The notes under the pieces were generated by a model. That model was not told the DNA's origin, searched no databases, and was given only the letters and a program-made list of their open reading frames with translations. From NCBI RefSeq assembly GCF_014905395.1, contig NZ_BNDT01000005.1, forward strand, positions 62,001-126,000: a DNA stretch of 64,000 nucleotides, given 5' to 3'. This DNA comes from Lactococcus taiwanensis (GTDB lineage Bacteria > Bacillota > Bacilli > Lactobacillales > Streptococcaceae). Position numbers and translations under genes: made by a program. Below are positions 16,604 to 27,037 of the stretch, one piece after another (the stretch's first letter is position 1; the number at the start of each line of letters is the position of its first letter).

Positions 16604-17419
16604 TTAATCCTTAATAATATTTTTTATAGTTATTTTTTTAGCAAAAATCGGTAAATTAGCAATTCGCTGCAGTTCAACAACAATTACAATAGTGATAATA
16701 ATCAAAAGTGTCCAAGAAGAAATCTTCCCCAAGTCAACAAGGCGCCAAGCAGTCAGTTGGTAACTGTAGCGCCACGCATTGAAGAAGGAACCAATATTCT
16801 CCGCAAAATAGATAAACAGTCCAATTAAGAAAAAACCAAGAACTGCCAACCACTCATAGCGCTGTTTTTTTACTTTAAAGGTAAACCTCGTTCTCCAAAA
16901 TAAAACAAGAATCAGCACATAAAGCAGATTACGGTAATCCAAACCATGCGTATCTGTAAAGAAATTGAGATAAATTAGCCCGCATAAACCAAGAAGATAA
17001 TACCATTTGGGCCACTGTTTGACTTCGATTTCCATCTCTTTGATGATACGCACTACATAAGAGCCAATTGCGGAATACATAAATGCCGAATACAAGGGGA
17101 CTCCAAAGAATTTGAAGAGACCAGGCTCAGGATAAGACCATGATCCAAATCTTACTTTATAAATCTCAAGAATCATCCCCATAATATGAAAGATAAGTAT
17201 TGCAATCAAATCAAAAGCTGCTTCAAATTTTGTAAGAAGTAAAAAAACCTGAATCAGAATAACATAAATTAAGAGCCAATCATAACGCTCTAGTCCAGGA
17301 AGAGCAAGATATTTTGAAACAGCAAGTCCCAATAAAATCAGTGCGCCAAATAAAACTGAGCGAAGCTGTTTAATAAAAAAGTCCCAGAGCTGCTCAAAGA
17401 GCGGAAAGACTGTTGCCAT
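16604..17419 (-). CDS. DUF817 family integral membrane protein
   Basis: 271 residues with eight or so hydrophobic helices and conserved polar motifs [34 protein letters not shown]-like and [10 protein letters not shown], matching the DUF817 (Bacillus YoaT-like) family. Function unknown. It lies between pyrH (5-bp gap) and frr (4-bp gap), whereas these two are usually adjacent, so it is translated from the nucleotide/translation operon. The start Met is immediately preceded by AAAGGT. Confidence 0.8.
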   Translation of the reverse strand: MATVFPLFEQLWDFFIKQLRSVLFGALILLGLAVSKYLALPGLERYDWLLIYVILIQVFLLLTKFEAAFDLIAILIFHIMGMILEIYKVRFGSWSYPEPGLFKFFGVPLYSAFMYSAIGSYVVRIIKEMEIEVKQWPKWYYLLGLCGLIYLNFFTDTHGLDYRNLLYVLILVLFWRTRFTFKVKKQRYEWLAVLGFFLIGLFIYFAENIGSFFNAWRYSYQLTAWRLVDLGKISSWTLLIIITIVIVVELQRIANLPIFAKKITIKNIIKD

Positions 17420-17424
17420 ACCTT

Positions 17425-18141
17425 TTACTGAACGGTTGTCCCGATTTCTTCGCCACGAACAACACGAGTAATATTTCCAGGTTCATTCATATTGAAGACT
17501 ACAAGTGGAATATGATTATCCATAGACATTGTAGAAGCTGTGCTATCCATAACTTGTAAGCCTTTGGTAATCACTTCCATATGAGTCAAATGTTCAAATT
17601 TGATGGCATCTTCAACGAGTTTAGGGTCAGCATTATAGACCCCATCCACACCATTTTTAGCCATTAAGATAACGTCAGCATTGATTTCAGCTGCACGTAG
17701 AGCAGAGGTAGTATCTGTTGAAAAATAAGGAGATCCTGTACCACCTGCAAAAATGACAACACGGCCTTTTTCCAAGTGACGTTCTGCACGACGACGAATA
17801 TAAGGTTCAGCAACAGCTTTCATTTCAATTGCTGTCATCACACGCGTGTCGACTCCGAGATTTTCTAGAGCACTTTGGATAAACAAACCATTTTGAATTG
17901 TTGCGAGCATTCCCATATAATCAGCTTGAGCGCGTTCCATACCGGCTTTCTCACCAGTAATTCCACGCCAAACATTTCCTCCACCGCAAACAATCGCAAG
18001 TTCTGCGCCCAAATCATGAACTTCTTTGAGTTCTTCAGCGACAGCTTTTGCTGTCTCAGGGTCAAAACCAAAACCTTTCTTTCCAGAAAGTGCTTCTCCA
18101 GAAAGTTTCAACAGTACACGTTTGTATTTAATCTCAGCCAT
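17425..18141 (-). CDS. pyrH: UMP kinase
   Basis: 238-residue amino acid kinase-fold UMP kinase: [14 protein letters not shown] start, [33 protein letters not shown] and [16 protein letters not shown]. It phosphorylates UMP to UDP and is hexameric with GTP/UTP control. First gene of the operon; a TATAAT sits about 12 nt ahead of the AGGTG ribosome site. Confidence 0.97.
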   Translation of the reverse strand: MAEIKYKRVLLKLSGEALSGKKGFGFDPETAKAVAEELKEVHDLGAELAIVCGGGNVWRGITGEKAGMERAQADYMGMLATIQNGLFIQSALENLGVDTRVMTAIEMKAVAEPYIRRRAERHLEKGRVVIFAGGTGSPYFSTDTTSALRAAEINADVILMAKNGVDGVYNADPKLVEDAIKFEHLTHMEVITKGLQVMDSTASTMSMDNHIPLVVFNMNEPGNITRVVRGEEIGTTVQ

Positions 18142-18196
18142 ATTGCACCTATTCTATTATATTTCTTCTATTTTACCACAAAAGCCCTTTAAAAAA

Positions 18197-18217
18197 AAGG
18201 CTGATTAACAAGCCTTT
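18197..18217 (-). terminator. terminator of the downstream-anchored membrane gene
   Basis: Stem AAAGGCT/AGCCTTT with T8 on the minus strand, between the 150-residue gene and pyrH. Confidence 0.85.
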
Positions 18218-18227
18218 CTAAAAAGAT

Positions 18228-18680
18228 TTATACCTTGAGGAAACCTAAAGAGACTGCAAGTTCTACAAGTAAAACAACCACAAGGAAAAGCCCAATAATC
18301 CAAAGAATTAAGCTTACACTTTTTACACCTTGCCAATACGGATGTGGAAGGGCTTCAAGTTCCTCTTTTTCACCTGCACGGAAACCATTAAGATGTCTGG
18401 TGCTATTTTTCCAGAGAAGTTCAGCGGGAATTAACGCTTTATTTAACAATACATCCCCATTGGGTTCAATAGTAATCTCATTACCCATCCAAGTCATCAT
18501 GCCTCCTAGAAACAGATTAGCGCCATATGTTTCCTTGAGATGAGTTACATCAGCCGGCTTCATCAACAACTGAATTTGTTCACGAACTGGATAGTAGCGT
18601 ATCTGACCATTTTCAAATTCTAAGCGTAAACGAACACCTGGTAGCATTTCAGCTTTTGTGACTTTTGGAATTTTTCCCAT
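18228..18680 (-). CDS. tail-anchored protein of unknown function
   Basis: 150 residues: a soluble N-terminal domain (about 1-115) beginning with strands VRLRLEFENGQIRYYPV that recall DUF2442 folds, then one C-terminal TM helix (about 122-145) and almost no tail. It would therefore sit on the cytoplasmic face of the membrane, or the reverse by the positive-inside rule. RBS GGCGAGGAG abuts the ATG. No family assignment is certain. Confidence 0.7.
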   Translation of the reverse strand: MGKIPKVTKAEMLPGVRLRLEFENGQIRYYPVREQIQLLMKPADVTHLKETYGANLFLGGMMTWMGNEITIEPNGDVLLNKALIPAELLWKNSTRHLNGFRAGEKEELEALPHPYWQGVKSVSLILWIIGLFLVVVLLVELAVSLGFLKV

Positions 18681-18766
18681 CTCCTCGCCTTCTTTCTTTT
18701 CACTTCCTTTAGTATAGCGCTTTCTTTTTCATAAAACAATCCCTTGAGATTAAAAAATAAAAAGCC

Positions 18767-18788
18767 ATCAACACTTCACTGTGTTGAT
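18767..18788 (-). terminator. terminator after ackA2
   Basis: Stem ATCAACAC/GTGTTGAT followed by GGC and T5 on the minus strand. A palindrome copy lies between it and the stop codon. Confidence 0.85.
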
Positions 18789-18802
18789 AGACTTTCAAAG
18801 TT

Positions 18803-18820
18803 ACTGACAAAGCGGTCAGT
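18803..18820. repeat. palindrome copy (intergenic, after ackA2)
   Basis: ACTGACAAAGCGGTCAGT, 9 bp past the ackA2 stop and ahead of the actual terminator. Confidence 0.8.
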
Positions 18821-18828
18821 GATATTTT

Positions 18829-20019
18829 TTAGGCTTTGGCTGCTTCTACATCACGCGCAATCACTAATTCTTCATTGGTAGGAACAACTAGCACTTTCAC
18901 CTTAGATGAAGGCGTTGAAATTTCCCCAAATGCCCCTCTAATATTTTTTGACGCATCAATTTCCATCCCAAACCAAGACAAGCCCTCGACAATATCCTTT
19001 CGGACATCCGTATCGTTCTCACCAACACCTGCTGTGAAGACGAGCGCATCCGCTCCATTGAGAACTCCAAAATACTGCGCGATATATTTTTTCAAGCGAT
19101 CTACATACATTTCATAAGCCAATATTGCTTTTTTATCTCCCTTTGCCACTGCTTCTGAGAGATCACGCATATCACTTGAAAGTTCTGAAACTCCTAAAAC
19201 TCCCGATTCCTTGTTGAGAATATCAATAACCTCTTGAGCACTTCTTAGACTAGGATCACTCTCTAACATATAAGGAATGATAGAAGCATCCATCTCACCA
19301 GCTCGCGTCCCCATCATTACACCTGCAAGCGGTGTAAAACCCATCGAGGTATCCACTGACTGTCCCTTATGATTTGCTGTGATTGACACTCCATTACCGA
19401 TATGAGCCGTAATAAGTTTGAGCTCCTCAAGAGGACGGCCAAGGACTTTAGCAGCTTCTTGCGCAACATACATGTGAGAAGTCCCATGAGCACCATATTT
19501 ACGGATGGCATAATCTGTGTAATATTTTGTCGGAATCGGATAACGGTAAGCTTTTTCTGGTAAAGTAGCATGAAATGCTGTATCAAAGACGGCCACAGCT
19601 AAAGCCTCAGGCAGCAAACGCTGAAAAGCTTCAATTCCTAAGACATTCGCCGGGTTATGAAGAGGGGCAAGTGTAGATAGCGCCTTAATTTCCTCTAGTA
19701 CTTCAGCTGTGATGATAGTTGATCCTTTAAAAAATTCTCCCCCAGCTACTACCCGATGACCAATCCCTGTAATTTCCCGAAATTCACGAATCAATTTAAA
19801 GTGGATCAACTCGTCCATTAACAACAATACCGCTTGTCGATGATCAACAATTTCTTGTTTTCTTACATGCGCTTCATCATTGAACTTTGTAGTAGAGACG
19901 GAACCAGGCAAACCAATCCGCTCAAAAATTCCTTTAGCAATAACAACTTCTTCAGGCATTTCATAAAGTTGCCATTTTAATGACGATGAACCAGCGTTAA
20001 CTGCGAGTGTTTTTTCCAT
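18829..20019 (-). CDS. ackA2: acetate kinase (second copy)
   Basis: 396-residue acetate kinase of the ASKHA fold: [10 protein letters not shown] start, [67 protein letters not shown] and FTAGVGEND. It makes acetate and ATP from acetyl phosphate. Tandem with ackA1, an arrangement also known in L. lactis, where the two enzymes differ in acetyl-phosphate affinity and activity. AAAAGGAG 8-9 nt upstream; the 255-bp gap to ackA1 holds its own leader. Confidence 0.96.
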   Translation of the reverse strand: MEKTLAVNAGSSSLKWQLYEMPEEVVIAKGIFERIGLPGSVSTTKFNDEAHVRKQEIVDHRQAVLLLMDELIHFKLIREFREITGIGHRVVAGGEFFKGSTIITAEVLEEIKALSTLAPLHNPANVLGIEAFQRLLPEALAVAVFDTAFHATLPEKAYRYPIPTKYYTDYAIRKYGAHGTSHMYVAQEAAKVLGRPLEELKLITAHIGNGVSITANHKGQSVDTSMGFTPLAGVMMGTRAGEMDASIIPYMLESDPSLRSAQEVIDILNKESGVLGVSELSSDMRDLSEAVAKGDKKAILAYEMYVDRLKKYIAQYFGVLNGADALVFTAGVGENDTDVRKDIVEGLSWFGMEIDASKNIRGAFGEISTPSSKVKVLVVPTNEELVIARDVEAAKA

Positions 20020-20230
20020 AGTTGATATCTCCTTTTAAGAAAGTGAGCTTTTCTTCTCTTTTCATTGTAGAAATTTATATATCTACGCAGACTAGATCAG
20101 TTAGCCTCGTTACTCTGTTTCAATAGTCCCACCTCACAAACGTGAAAGTTGGGTTATAAAAAGTAAAATCACAAAATGTATGCGTTTTATTTTCTCTCTT
20201 AGTATATCATAATTCTTTTCATTTTTTCAT
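20020..20230 (-). promoter_or_regulatory. ackA2 upstream region
   Basis: Contains a TATACT -10-like box near 20207, and a hairpin CCCAAC..GTGGG (about 20130-20155) in what would be the leader. No clear -35 or cre is seen. Confidence 0.35.
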
Positions 20231-20236
20231 GAAAAA

Positions 20237-20260
20237 AAGACTTGGCCTCAGCCAAATCTT
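20237..20260 (-). terminator. terminator after ackA1
   Basis: Stem AAGATTTGGC/GCCAAGTCTT followed by T7 on the minus strand. ackA1 and ackA2 are therefore separate transcription units. Confidence 0.9.
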
Positions 20261-20274
20261 AGAAACTTAATGAT

Positions 20275-21465
20275 TTATTTAGTTTTTAAGCTTTCTACAT
20301 CTCGAGCAATAACTAATTCTTCATCGGTAGGAATAACATAAATTTTAACACGCGAACTGGCTTTTGAAATTTCACCCACAGCTCCCCAATCGTTCTTGTC
20401 AGGGGCAACTTCAATACCGAACCAAGTCAAACCTTCTAGAATCGCTGCCCGTACTGGTACAGAGTTTTCCCCAATTCCTGCTGTGAACACCAAGGCGTCT
20501 GCACCATTTAATACAGCCAGATATTGTCCAATGTATTTTTGAATTCTATCTACATACATCTCGAACGCCAGTTGTGCATCCGGATTTTCATCCTTGGCTC
20601 CAATAATATCACGCATATCTGAAGAAATACCAGATACACCAAAGAGGCCTGATTTTTTATTCATCATGTCTACGACATCTTGAGCATTTTTTAACTCAGA
20701 ATCATTTTCAATGAGGTAAGGAAAAACTGACGGATCCATCTCTCCGGTACGTGTCCCCATCATAACTCCTGCAAGTGGTGTAAATCCCATAGAAGTATCT
20801 ACTGATTTTCCACCGTTAATCGCTGTGATAGAAGCACCATTACCGATGTGTGCCGTGATAATTTTTGTTTCTTCAATCGGTTTGCCAAGTAATTTTGCTG
20901 CTTCATGTGCTACGTATTCGTGGGATGTTCCATGAGCCCCATACTTACGAACTGCATGTTCAGTGTAATACTTTTTAGGTAAAGGATAGCGGAAAGCTTT
21001 TTCAGGCATCGTCGTATGGAAGGCGGTGTCAAAGACGACAACTGATGTAGCATCAGGTAAAAGGTTTAAGAAAGCTTCAATACCCGCAGCATTAGCTGGA
21101 TTGTGCAATGGGGCTAGCGCTGACAAATCTTTAACTTGTTGGAGAACTTCAGGTGTAACTACTGTAGATTTTTTAAAAAGTTCACCCCCTGCAACCACAC
21201 GGTGACCAACACCTGTGATTTCAGTAAATTCTTCTACAATGCTCAACCGTTTCAAATCATCAAGCAAGACGTGCACCGCTTCCGTATGATCAGGAATATC
21301 AAAAACCCGTTCCTCTTTTTGATCGCCAAACTTGACTGTGATGATAGAATCTTTTAAGCCAATCCGTTCAATCAATCCTTTTGCTAGCACTTTTTCTTCA
21401 GGCATCTCGTACATTTGCCACTTCATAGATGATGACCCAGCGTTAACCGCTAATGTTTTACTCAT
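20275..21465 (-). CDS. ackA1: acetate kinase (first copy)
   Basis: 396 residues, paralogous to ackA2 over its whole length (about two-thirds identical by eye), with all catalytic motifs: [52 protein letters not shown]. Preceded by AAGGAAGG and an extended -10 promoter TGTTATAAT (TATAAT at 21508-21503). No typical cre consensus was found in its upstream 110 bp. Confidence 0.96.
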   Translation of the reverse strand: MSKTLAVNAGSSSMKWQMYEMPEEKVLAKGLIERIGLKDSIITVKFGDQKEERVFDIPDHTEAVHVLLDDLKRLSIVEEFTEITGVGHRVVAGGELFKKSTVVTPEVLQQVKDLSALAPLHNPANAAGIEAFLNLLPDATSVVVFDTAFHTTMPEKAFRYPLPKKYYTEHAVRKYGAHGTSHEYVAHEAAKLLGKPIEETKIITAHIGNGASITAINGGKSVDTSMGFTPLAGVMMGTRTGEMDPSVFPYLIENDSELKNAQDVVDMMNKKSGLFGVSGISSDMRDIIGAKDENPDAQLAFEMYVDRIQKYIGQYLAVLNGADALVFTAGIGENSVPVRAAILEGLTWFGIEVAPDKNDWGAVGEISKASSRVKIYVIPTDEELVIARDVESLKTK

Positions 21466-21502
21466 GTTTAATAAACCTTCCTTGAATTTAAAATACGATT
21501 AA

Positions 21503-21511
21503 ATTATAACA
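21503..21511 (-). promoter_or_regulatory. ackA1 extended -10 promoter
   Basis: TG-T-TATAAT on the minus strand, about 38 bp before the ackA1 start. Confidence 0.6.
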
Positions 21512-21577
21512 CAAATCCTATTTCCTTGTGAGCTTTCAGGATGAAGAAAAACACTTTTTGAGAACGCTACCACTACT

Positions 21578-22801
21578 TTAAGTTTTTCGTGCTAAAATTC
21601 CTCGTATAAAAAAACATAATCCAAGCAACGCAATCAAATCCAAAGTTAATCTGACTCCGATAAGATTGGCTAAAAATATAAAGAATGCTCCTCCAAAAGG
21701 AATGGAGAATGTAAAAAGCGTTGTTATCCCTCCAGAAATTTTGCCCAAATCTTGACTGGAAATGTTTTCCATGATTAAACTATTGACCTTCGGACTGGCT
21801 TTGGCTACCGTATAAGCCAATACGAAAATTAGAAATAGCGCTAGCCCGGCTAGATTACTCAAAGTCACAGCGAACAGGGCAATCAGTGCAAATATAAGAA
21901 CAAAGAGTTTCTGTAAAGTTAACTTTTTCAGAAAATCTTTCATCCATAGCGATCCTAAAAGCATTCCTGCTGATAAACTTAGATTGAAAATCAGCACGGC
22001 AACAGAGTAAGACATTCCAAATTTTTGCCCCGAAATTAATGACAAATCTGTCAGTGGTCCTATACCTGCAAAGAGGAAATTGAGTAAAATGACAGACAGT
22101 AAAATCAAAACAAAATTGCTATTCTTACTCTCTACCGTGAAAACCAACCGAATCTGAGCAAAAGTTTTTCGTAAATTCAAGTGACTTTTTTTATTTATTT
22201 TCCCCACCTCTCCCGTTAAATGCTGACGATTGAAATAAAGCACAGCTCCCGACAAAATAAAAAGCAAACCATTGACACAGCCGACCAGATAGAAGGATTG
22301 ATTAGTCATTGTCAAAATCATCACTCCGAGCGGTTGTCCGACCAGTTCAGCCAGCGAACCTAGCCCTTGCAGTTGTCCAAACGCTGAACTAATTTCATCA
22401 TTTTTTACATTTCTTTGCAAAATTGGAGCTCGTAAACCATTTTTATAACCTGAAATAAAATCGCATAAAGACTTCGCACCCCCAATAGCTAAGAAAAGGC
22501 CAAGATTTTTCCCACTCAAAAATAACAAGGCTATCGAGAAGTAAAGTAGGGCTTGCACCCAAGAACTAGCAATCATTTTTGAAGCTTTTTTGACTGTTTT
22601 ATCTGCCAAAAATCCCGTATAAATCGCCAGAAAAACGGGAGCCAAAATGAAAAATTCAGCTAAAGAAACATAGAAGGTTGACTGATCAAAACTTGATGCG
22701 TAAATTAAAAATACGATGTTAAGCAAGCTTGTACCCAGCATGGTAAATAAGCTACTCACAAATAAGGCTCGGAAACTTCTATTTTGTCTAATAAGTTGCA
22801 T
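21578..22801 (-). CDS. MFS transporter
   Basis: Major facilitator superfamily protein, 407 residues, 12 hydrophobic segments, basic loop after TM2 (FLADKTVKKASK, the MFS motif-A position). Start set at MQLIRQN (ATG 22801) because TTGGAGG lies 8 nt upstream; the longer frame reads through the promoter TATAAT. Substrate unknown. Directly downstream of an Rgg-type regulator, a pairing common for drug or peptide exporters. Confidence 0.85.
   Translation of the reverse strand: MQLIRQNRSFRALFVSSLFTMLGTSLLNIVFLIYASSFDQSTFYVSLAEFFILAPVFLAIYTGFLADKTVKKASKMIASSWVQALLYFSIALLFLSGKNLGLFLAIGGAKSLCDFISGYKNGLRAPILQRNVKNDEISSAFGQLQGLGSLAELVGQPLGVMILTMTNQSFYLVGCVNGLLFILSGAVLYFNRQHLTGEVGKINKKSHLNLRKTFAQIRLVFTVESKNSNFVLILLSVILLNFLFAGIGPLTDLSLISGQKFGMSYSVAVLIFNLSLSAGMLLGSLWMKDFLKKLTLQKLFVLIFALIALFAVTLSNLAGLALFLIFVLAYTVAKASPKVNSLIMENISSQDLGKISGGITTLFTFSIPFGGAFFIFLANLIGVRLTLDLIALLGLCFFIRGILARKT
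22038..22055. repeat. degenerate palindrome copy (coding, MFS)
   Basis: AATGACAAATCTGTCAGT, two deviations from the core. Encodes Leu-Thr-Asp-Leu-Ser on the minus strand. Confidence 0.5.
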
Positions 22802-22855
22802 ATTATTTCCTCCAATAGAAAAATTATAATACGTTTGAAAATACAAAAAGAAAAC

Positions 22856-22873
22856 CGTCCCCTATTAGGGACG
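22856..22873 (-). terminator. terminator between rgg-like gene and MFS gene
   Basis: Stem CGTCCC/GGGACG followed by GGTTTTCTTTTT on the minus strand. An MFS promoter (TATAAT near 22824) follows at once. Confidence 0.75.
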
Positions 22874-23761
22874 ATTTCCTTGCTTTTTTCTAAGTTTTTT
22901 GATTTCTTCACAATAGATTTTTGCTGTTGCTGAGTTTCCAAATCGTTCAAAAACAAAGACCACATCTTCTAAAATTTCACTACTTTTTTGAAAATCCCGG
23001 TGGGTTTCATAAAGATTGGCACGGATAAGTTCGTAAGCTATTCCAACATTGATGCTCCAATGAGTTTTCCCAACCTCTCGAAATTTTTCCAAAATAGCTT
23101 GTGCTTGAGGAATTTCGTTATGCTCGACCATGACGACTGACAAATTTCGTAAGGTCATCAGAATCAAGTTTTGATTTTCAGGAATTTTCTCATAAAATTT
23201 TTTTTGACTCAGCAGGTCTTTGGTCAACTCCTTAACCATATCATAGGGTAAATGTTGCAGTGTAAACAAAAATACATACAAGTCATAGCGTGACCAAGTG
23301 GTCAGGTCAACGAAATACTCAATCAAATTTTCTAATTCGTACTGCGACAGCCTTTTGTATTTTCCATAATTACAGAGAACAGCTTTTAGTGCAATGCTGT
23401 TGAGATGATGCTCGAATTTTTCTGATCGCTGATAAGCCAAACTTTCCTTTTTGCAAAGTTCTAAAAGCTCAGAAATTTTGCCATTTTGTTCTAGTAAACC
23501 AGCTTCTTCAAAACTCCTTGTATTTTTATTATTCTCATGTTGATCGCTGATTTCTAGAAATTCTGCCATGGAAAAATTAATATTTTCTAGTAAAAGTAAA
23601 AACTTGCTTAGTGAAATATCATTTTCGCCTAACTCAAATCTTGACAGCTGCGACTTTGAAAGAATCCCAAAAGCTGCTTGCCACAATGAAATATGCTTCT
23701 GCTCTCGAAGTTCTCGAAAAAGCTTTCCATAAGATTCTGCCTGCTCATTTTCCTCAACCAT
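22865..23761 (-). CDS. Rgg/GadR/MutR family transcriptional regulator
   Basis: 298 residues: N-terminal HTH (about 10-65, LFRELREQKHISLWQAAFGILSKSQLSRFELGENDISL) and a C-terminal helical TPR-like region, the Rgg family layout. Such proteins often respond to short SHP-type peptides; no obvious SHP gene was found nearby. RBS AAGGGG. It lies 10 bp after the methyltransferase gene and before the MFS exporter, which it may control. Confidence 0.85.
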   Translation of the reverse strand: MVEENEQAESYGKLFRELREQKHISLWQAAFGILSKSQLSRFELGENDISLSKFLLLLENINFSMAEFLEISDQHENNKNTRSFEEAGLLEQNGKISELLELCKKESLAYQRSEKFEHHLNSIALKAVLCNYGKYKRLSQYELENLIEYFVDLTTWSRYDLYVFLFTLQHLPYDMVKELTKDLLSQKKFYEKIPENQNLILMTLRNLSVVMVEHNEIPQAQAILEKFREVGKTHWSINVGIAYELIRANLYETHRDFQKSSEILEDVVFVFERFGNSATAKIYCEEIKKLRKKQGNRP

Positions 23762-23771
23762 GAACCACCCC

Positions 23772-24725
23772 TTACAATTTCACATTTTTTGTAAATTCTT
23801 CCATAAAGGCTGCTAGACTTTCGCGATCGGTCAAAGATGAAAGGGGATGAGCAAAAGTGGCATGGGCTGCAGGACCTTTTTTTAGTACATAAATCGCCTT
23901 AGCATCGGCATTGAACAGAGAGCTGGGTAAGGTGATAACCGCCATAATACTCCCATGCTGACTAATCCAATTTTTCAAAAGTGGTCCTTGGGCGCTTGTC
24001 AGCAAATCTTCCGGCGCTAGAAAAATAGCAAACGCCCCTTCTTTAAGGTAGTTGAAGGATTGCTCAATGAGCAAATGGTGCGCAAAAGTATGGCCTTGAG
24101 GACTTGCCACCTCAAAATTTTTCGCTACACTGTCGTCAGGGTAAAATCCGATCGGTAAGTCACTGACCACCACGTCAGCTGGTTCCATCAAACGTTTTTG
24201 CACTGCATCGATCTGCATGTATTCAGCAGAGCTTTCCATGACCTCAGCCATAGAAGCTGACAAATCAAGTAGCAAATCATCGACTTCAAAGCCAACATAT
24301 TCTACTTTTTTTTGTAAATTGACCAGCAAAGTTTGTGCCAAATTCCCTGTTCCAGAACCAAACTCTATAAGCCGTAGTTCTGAATTTTTATTGAGATGCT
24401 CAATGATGAAGTTAAAAATCAACCCTATCGCATCCGGCGTCATCGCATGATTGGCTTGCAACGGAGCCACTTGAGATCCCTTTAATAATACAAATTGAAA
24501 AAGTTTTTGCCACTCTTGTTTGTTTAACTGCAGCTGACGAAGCTTTTGATTGTTTACTGACAACTCTGTCAGTTCTTCGGTAGGTGCTTTTTGATTTTTT
24601 TCATCCAAAAATTGTCCATTCTGCTCTACAAAAGCATCATAAAAATCTGTATCCAATTTTTCAGAAAGAGTATTGATATTCGCAACAATCCACTCAAAAC
24701 CTTGAGCAACTTTTTCCATATCCAT
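23772..24725 (-). CDS. class I SAM-dependent methyltransferase, YtxK/ComYH-like
   Basis: 317 residues. An N-terminal helical part (1-90) precedes a Rossmann methyltransferase domain: LIEFGSGTGNLAQTLL is motif I and VVSDLPIGFYP takes the place of the NPPY motif of N6-adenine methylases. This matches the YtxK/ComYH protein found after the competence pilus operon and before ackA in streptococci and lactococci. Here no com genes flank it and an Rgg-MFS pair separates it from ackA1. RBS GGAG upstream. Confidence 0.82.
   Translation of the reverse strand: MDMEKVAQGFEWIVANINTLSEKLDTDFYDAFVEQNGQFLDEKNQKAPTEELTELSVNNQKLRQLQLNKQEWQKLFQFVLLKGSQVAPLQANHAMTPDAIGLIFNFIIEHLNKNSELRLIEFGSGTGNLAQTLLVNLQKKVEYVGFEVDDLLLDLSASMAEVMESSAEYMQIDAVQKRLMEPADVVVSDLPIGFYPDDSVAKNFEVASPQGHTFAHHLLIEQSFNYLKEGAFAIFLAPEDLLTSAQGPLLKNWISQHGSIMAVITLPSSLFNADAKAIYVLKKGPAAHATFAHPLSSLTDRESLAAFMEEFTKNVKL
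24162..24179. repeat. possible palindrome copy (coding, methyltransferase)
   Basis: ACTGACCACCACGTCAGC: correct half-sites and 6-nt spacing but non-symmetric centre. May be chance, as it encodes the conserved VVSD motif. Confidence 0.3.
24556..24573. repeat. palindrome copy (coding, methyltransferase)
   Basis: ACTGACAACTCTGTCAGT, encoding Leu-Thr-Glu-Leu-Ser-Val on the minus strand. Confidence 0.75.
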
Positions 24726-24759
24726 GCTTTTTTCTCCATTCTTATGAAATCAAAATAAA

Positions 24760-24777
24760 ACTGTCAATTCTGACAGT
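24760..24777 (-). terminator. terminator after the DUF3165 gene
   Basis: Perfect stem ACTGTCA/TGACAGT with a TTTTATTTT run on the minus strand. The half-sites are those of the palindrome family but in the opposite order, so it is not counted as a copy. Confidence 0.8.
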
Positions 24778-24809
24778 CTTGTTTTTGCTGTTTAAAATAA
24801 CGCCACAGC

Positions 24810-25061
24810 TTATTTTTTCTTTTTCCGATTATCTAATTTTTCTAGTTCAATCCATGCTTTAAAAGTAATGACGAGCAGAGCTATGATACCCAAGACTTCT
24901 AAAAGGAAGGTTTGATGACTTACCGCTTGAGCAATTGCAAAAGCAATAATCAGCACGCCAACTGCAGCAAAGAAGAAAATATCCATACTCCGTCGAACGT
25001 CTTTAGGCATCATGAAAATATAAGCAAATGTCCCCAAAATCAACAGGATAATATAAAACAT
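24810..25061 (-). CDS. DUF3165 family small membrane protein
   Basis: 83 residues from MFYIILL with three hydrophobic segments and a basic KKKK end, agreeing with DUF3165 (PMPKDVRRSMD-like loop after helix 1). ATG 25061 has GGGAG 6 nt upstream; the extra 13 codons in the longer frame carry that ribosome site. Function unknown. It follows bipA. Confidence 0.75.
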   Translation of the reverse strand: MFYIILLILGTFAYIFMMPKDVRRSMDIFFFAAVGVLIIAFAIAQAVSHQTFLLEVLGIIALLVITFKAWIELEKLDNRKKKK

Positions 25062-25163
25062 TTTACTCCCTTCCAAATCGGGAGGCAAGTTATGAGTCAA
25101 TGACGCTTTCTAGAAGTTATAAACCTCTAACTTACCATAGCTTTCAAAAAAATCTACTAATAA

Positions 25164-27011
25164 TTAGTCTTGTTTTTTCTTTTTAGCTGATTTTTCACGC
25201 AATGCTTTATCCAAGATTTGCTTACGTAAGCGGATTGATTCTGGTGTTACTTCCATGTACTCATCATCACCAAGGAATTCAAGTGATTCTTCAAGTGTCA
25301 AGATTTTAGAAGCATTCAACACAGACGTAGAGTCTTTATTTGATGAACGGACGTTTGTTTGTTGTTTCGCTTTTGTCACATTTACAGTCAAGTCATTATC
25401 GCGTGAATTTTCACCAATGATCATCCCACCGTAAACTTCTGTACCTGCTTCAACAAACAATGTACCACGCTCTTGCACATAACCCATTGCATAAGCTGTT
25501 ACTTGACCTTGGTCCATAGAAATCAAGGCACCACGGCTACGTCCACCAATTGACCCTTTAACCATTGGCATAAATTGGTCAAAGGTATGGTTCATGATCC
25601 CGTAACCACGAGTCATTGACATAAATTCAGTTGTGAAACCAATCAAACCACGCGCAGGCGCAAGGAAAGTCAAACGTGCTTGACCATTCCCAACGTTTTG
25701 CATATCGAGCATTTCACCCTTACGTTCAGAGAGCGCTTGGATGATAGATCCTTGATATTCTTCAGGTGTGTCGATTTGCACACGTTCAAATGGTTCACAG
25801 TCCACACCATCAATTTCTTTGACGATTACTTCAGGACGCGAAACTTGCAATTCGTAGCCTTCACGACGCATGGTTTCAATCAGAATTGACAAATGCAATT
25901 CCCCACGACCAGATACGATCCATTTATCAGGAGAATCTGTATTTTCGACACGCAGTGAAACATCTGTTTGTAACTCAGACATCAAACGTTCTTCAACTTT
26001 ACGTGCAGTTACCCATTTCCCTTCACGACCAGCAAATGGTGAATTATTTACAAGGAAAGTCATTTGCAAAGTAGGTTCGTCAATATGCAACACAGGTAAA
26101 GGATCAACATGGTCAGCTGGTGTTACTGTTTCACCTACAAAGATGTCTTCCATACCAGAAACTGCAATCAAATCACCCGCTTTAGCTTCTTGAATTTCTT
26201 GACGATCAAGACCGAAGAAACCGAAAAGCTTTGTAACACGGAAATTCTTAGTTGAACCATCAAGTTTTGACAAAGTAACATTGTCACCAACCTTGATTGT
26301 TCCACGGAAAACACGTCCAATACCAATACGTCCTACATAGTCATTATAGTCCAACAATGAGACTTGGAATTGTAAAGGCTCATCTGAATTATCTACTGGT
26401 CCAGGAATATGATCAATAATGGTATCAAAGATGTTTGCCATTGTGTGTTCTTGATCAGCTGGATCATCAGACATTGATGAAGATCCGTTGATTGCTGATG
26501 CGTATACTACTGGGAATTCTAATTGTTCATCATCAGCACCAAGTTCAATGAAGAGCTCAAGCACTTCATCAACCACTTCAGCTGGACGAGCAGATGGTTT
26601 ATCTATTTTGTTAACAACAACGATTGGAGTCAAGTTTTGTTCCAAAGCTTTTTTCAAAACAAAACGTGTTTGAGGCATTGTACCTTCATAAGCATCAACA
26701 ACAAGGACAACCCCGTCAACCATTTTCATGATGCGTTCAACTTCTCCACCGAAGTCCGCGTGACCTGGTGTGTCCAAGATGTTGATACGAGTTCCGTTAT
26801 ATTCAACTGCTGTATTTTTGGCAAGGATAGTAATCCCACGTTCTTGCTCAAGTGCATTTGAGTCCATCGCACGTTCAGTCAATTCTTTACGAGCATCCAA
26901 CGTTTGAGATTGTTTTAAGAGTTCGTCAACCAATGTCGTTTTACCATGGTCAACGTGGGCAATAATAGCGACGTTTCTAATATCTTCGCGTAATTTAGTC
27001 AATTTTATCAT
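25164..27011 (-). CDS. bipA: GTP-binding protein TypA/BipA
   Basis: Translational GTPase of 615 residues, full length. G1 is [11 protein letters not shown]2 ERGITI, G3 [12 protein letters not shown]4 [10 protein letters not shown]; then EF-G-like domains and the BipA-specific C-terminal domain ([31 protein letters not shown]). It aids ribosome assembly and stress growth. ATG 27011 is directly next to AAGG; an alternative TTG three codons in (MTKLRED) has better spacing and matches the usual N-terminus. Promoter TTTACA-18-TATAAT at 27067-27038. Confidence 0.96.
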   Translation of the reverse strand: MIKLTKLREDIRNVAIIAHVDHGKTTLVDELLKQSQTLDARKELTERAMDSNALEQERGITILAKNTAVEYNGTRINILDTPGHADFGGEVERIMKMVDGVVLVVDAYEGTMPQTRFVLKKALEQNLTPIVVVNKIDKPSARPAEVVDEVLELFIELGADDEQLEFPVVYASAINGSSSMSDDPADQEHTMANIFDTIIDHIPGPVDNSDEPLQFQVSLLDYNDYVGRIGIGRVFRGTIKVGDNVTLSKLDGSTKNFRVTKLFGFFGLDRQEIQEAKAGDLIAVSGMEDIFVGETVTPADHVDPLPVLHIDEPTLQMTFLVNNSPFAGREGKWVTARKVEERLMSELQTDVSLRVENTDSPDKWIVSGRGELHLSILIETMRREGYELQVSRPEVIVKEIDGVDCEPFERVQIDTPEEYQGSIIQALSERKGEMLDMQNVGNGQARLTFLAPARGLIGFTTEFMSMTRGYGIMNHTFDQFMPMVKGSIGGRSRGALISMDQGQVTAYAMGYVQERGTLFVEAGTEVYGGMIIGENSRDNDLTVNVTKAKQQTNVRSSNKDSTSVLNASKILTLEESLEFLGDDEYMEVTPESIRLRKQILDKALREKSAKKKKQD

Positions 27012-27037
27012 ACCTTACTTTCGTATATATCTAACCC

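Noticed and set aside
24760-24777. ACTGTCAATTCTGACAGT as a further member of the palindrome family
   Set aside because: The half-sites are in reverse order with 4-nt spacing and it is a plain terminator with a T-run.
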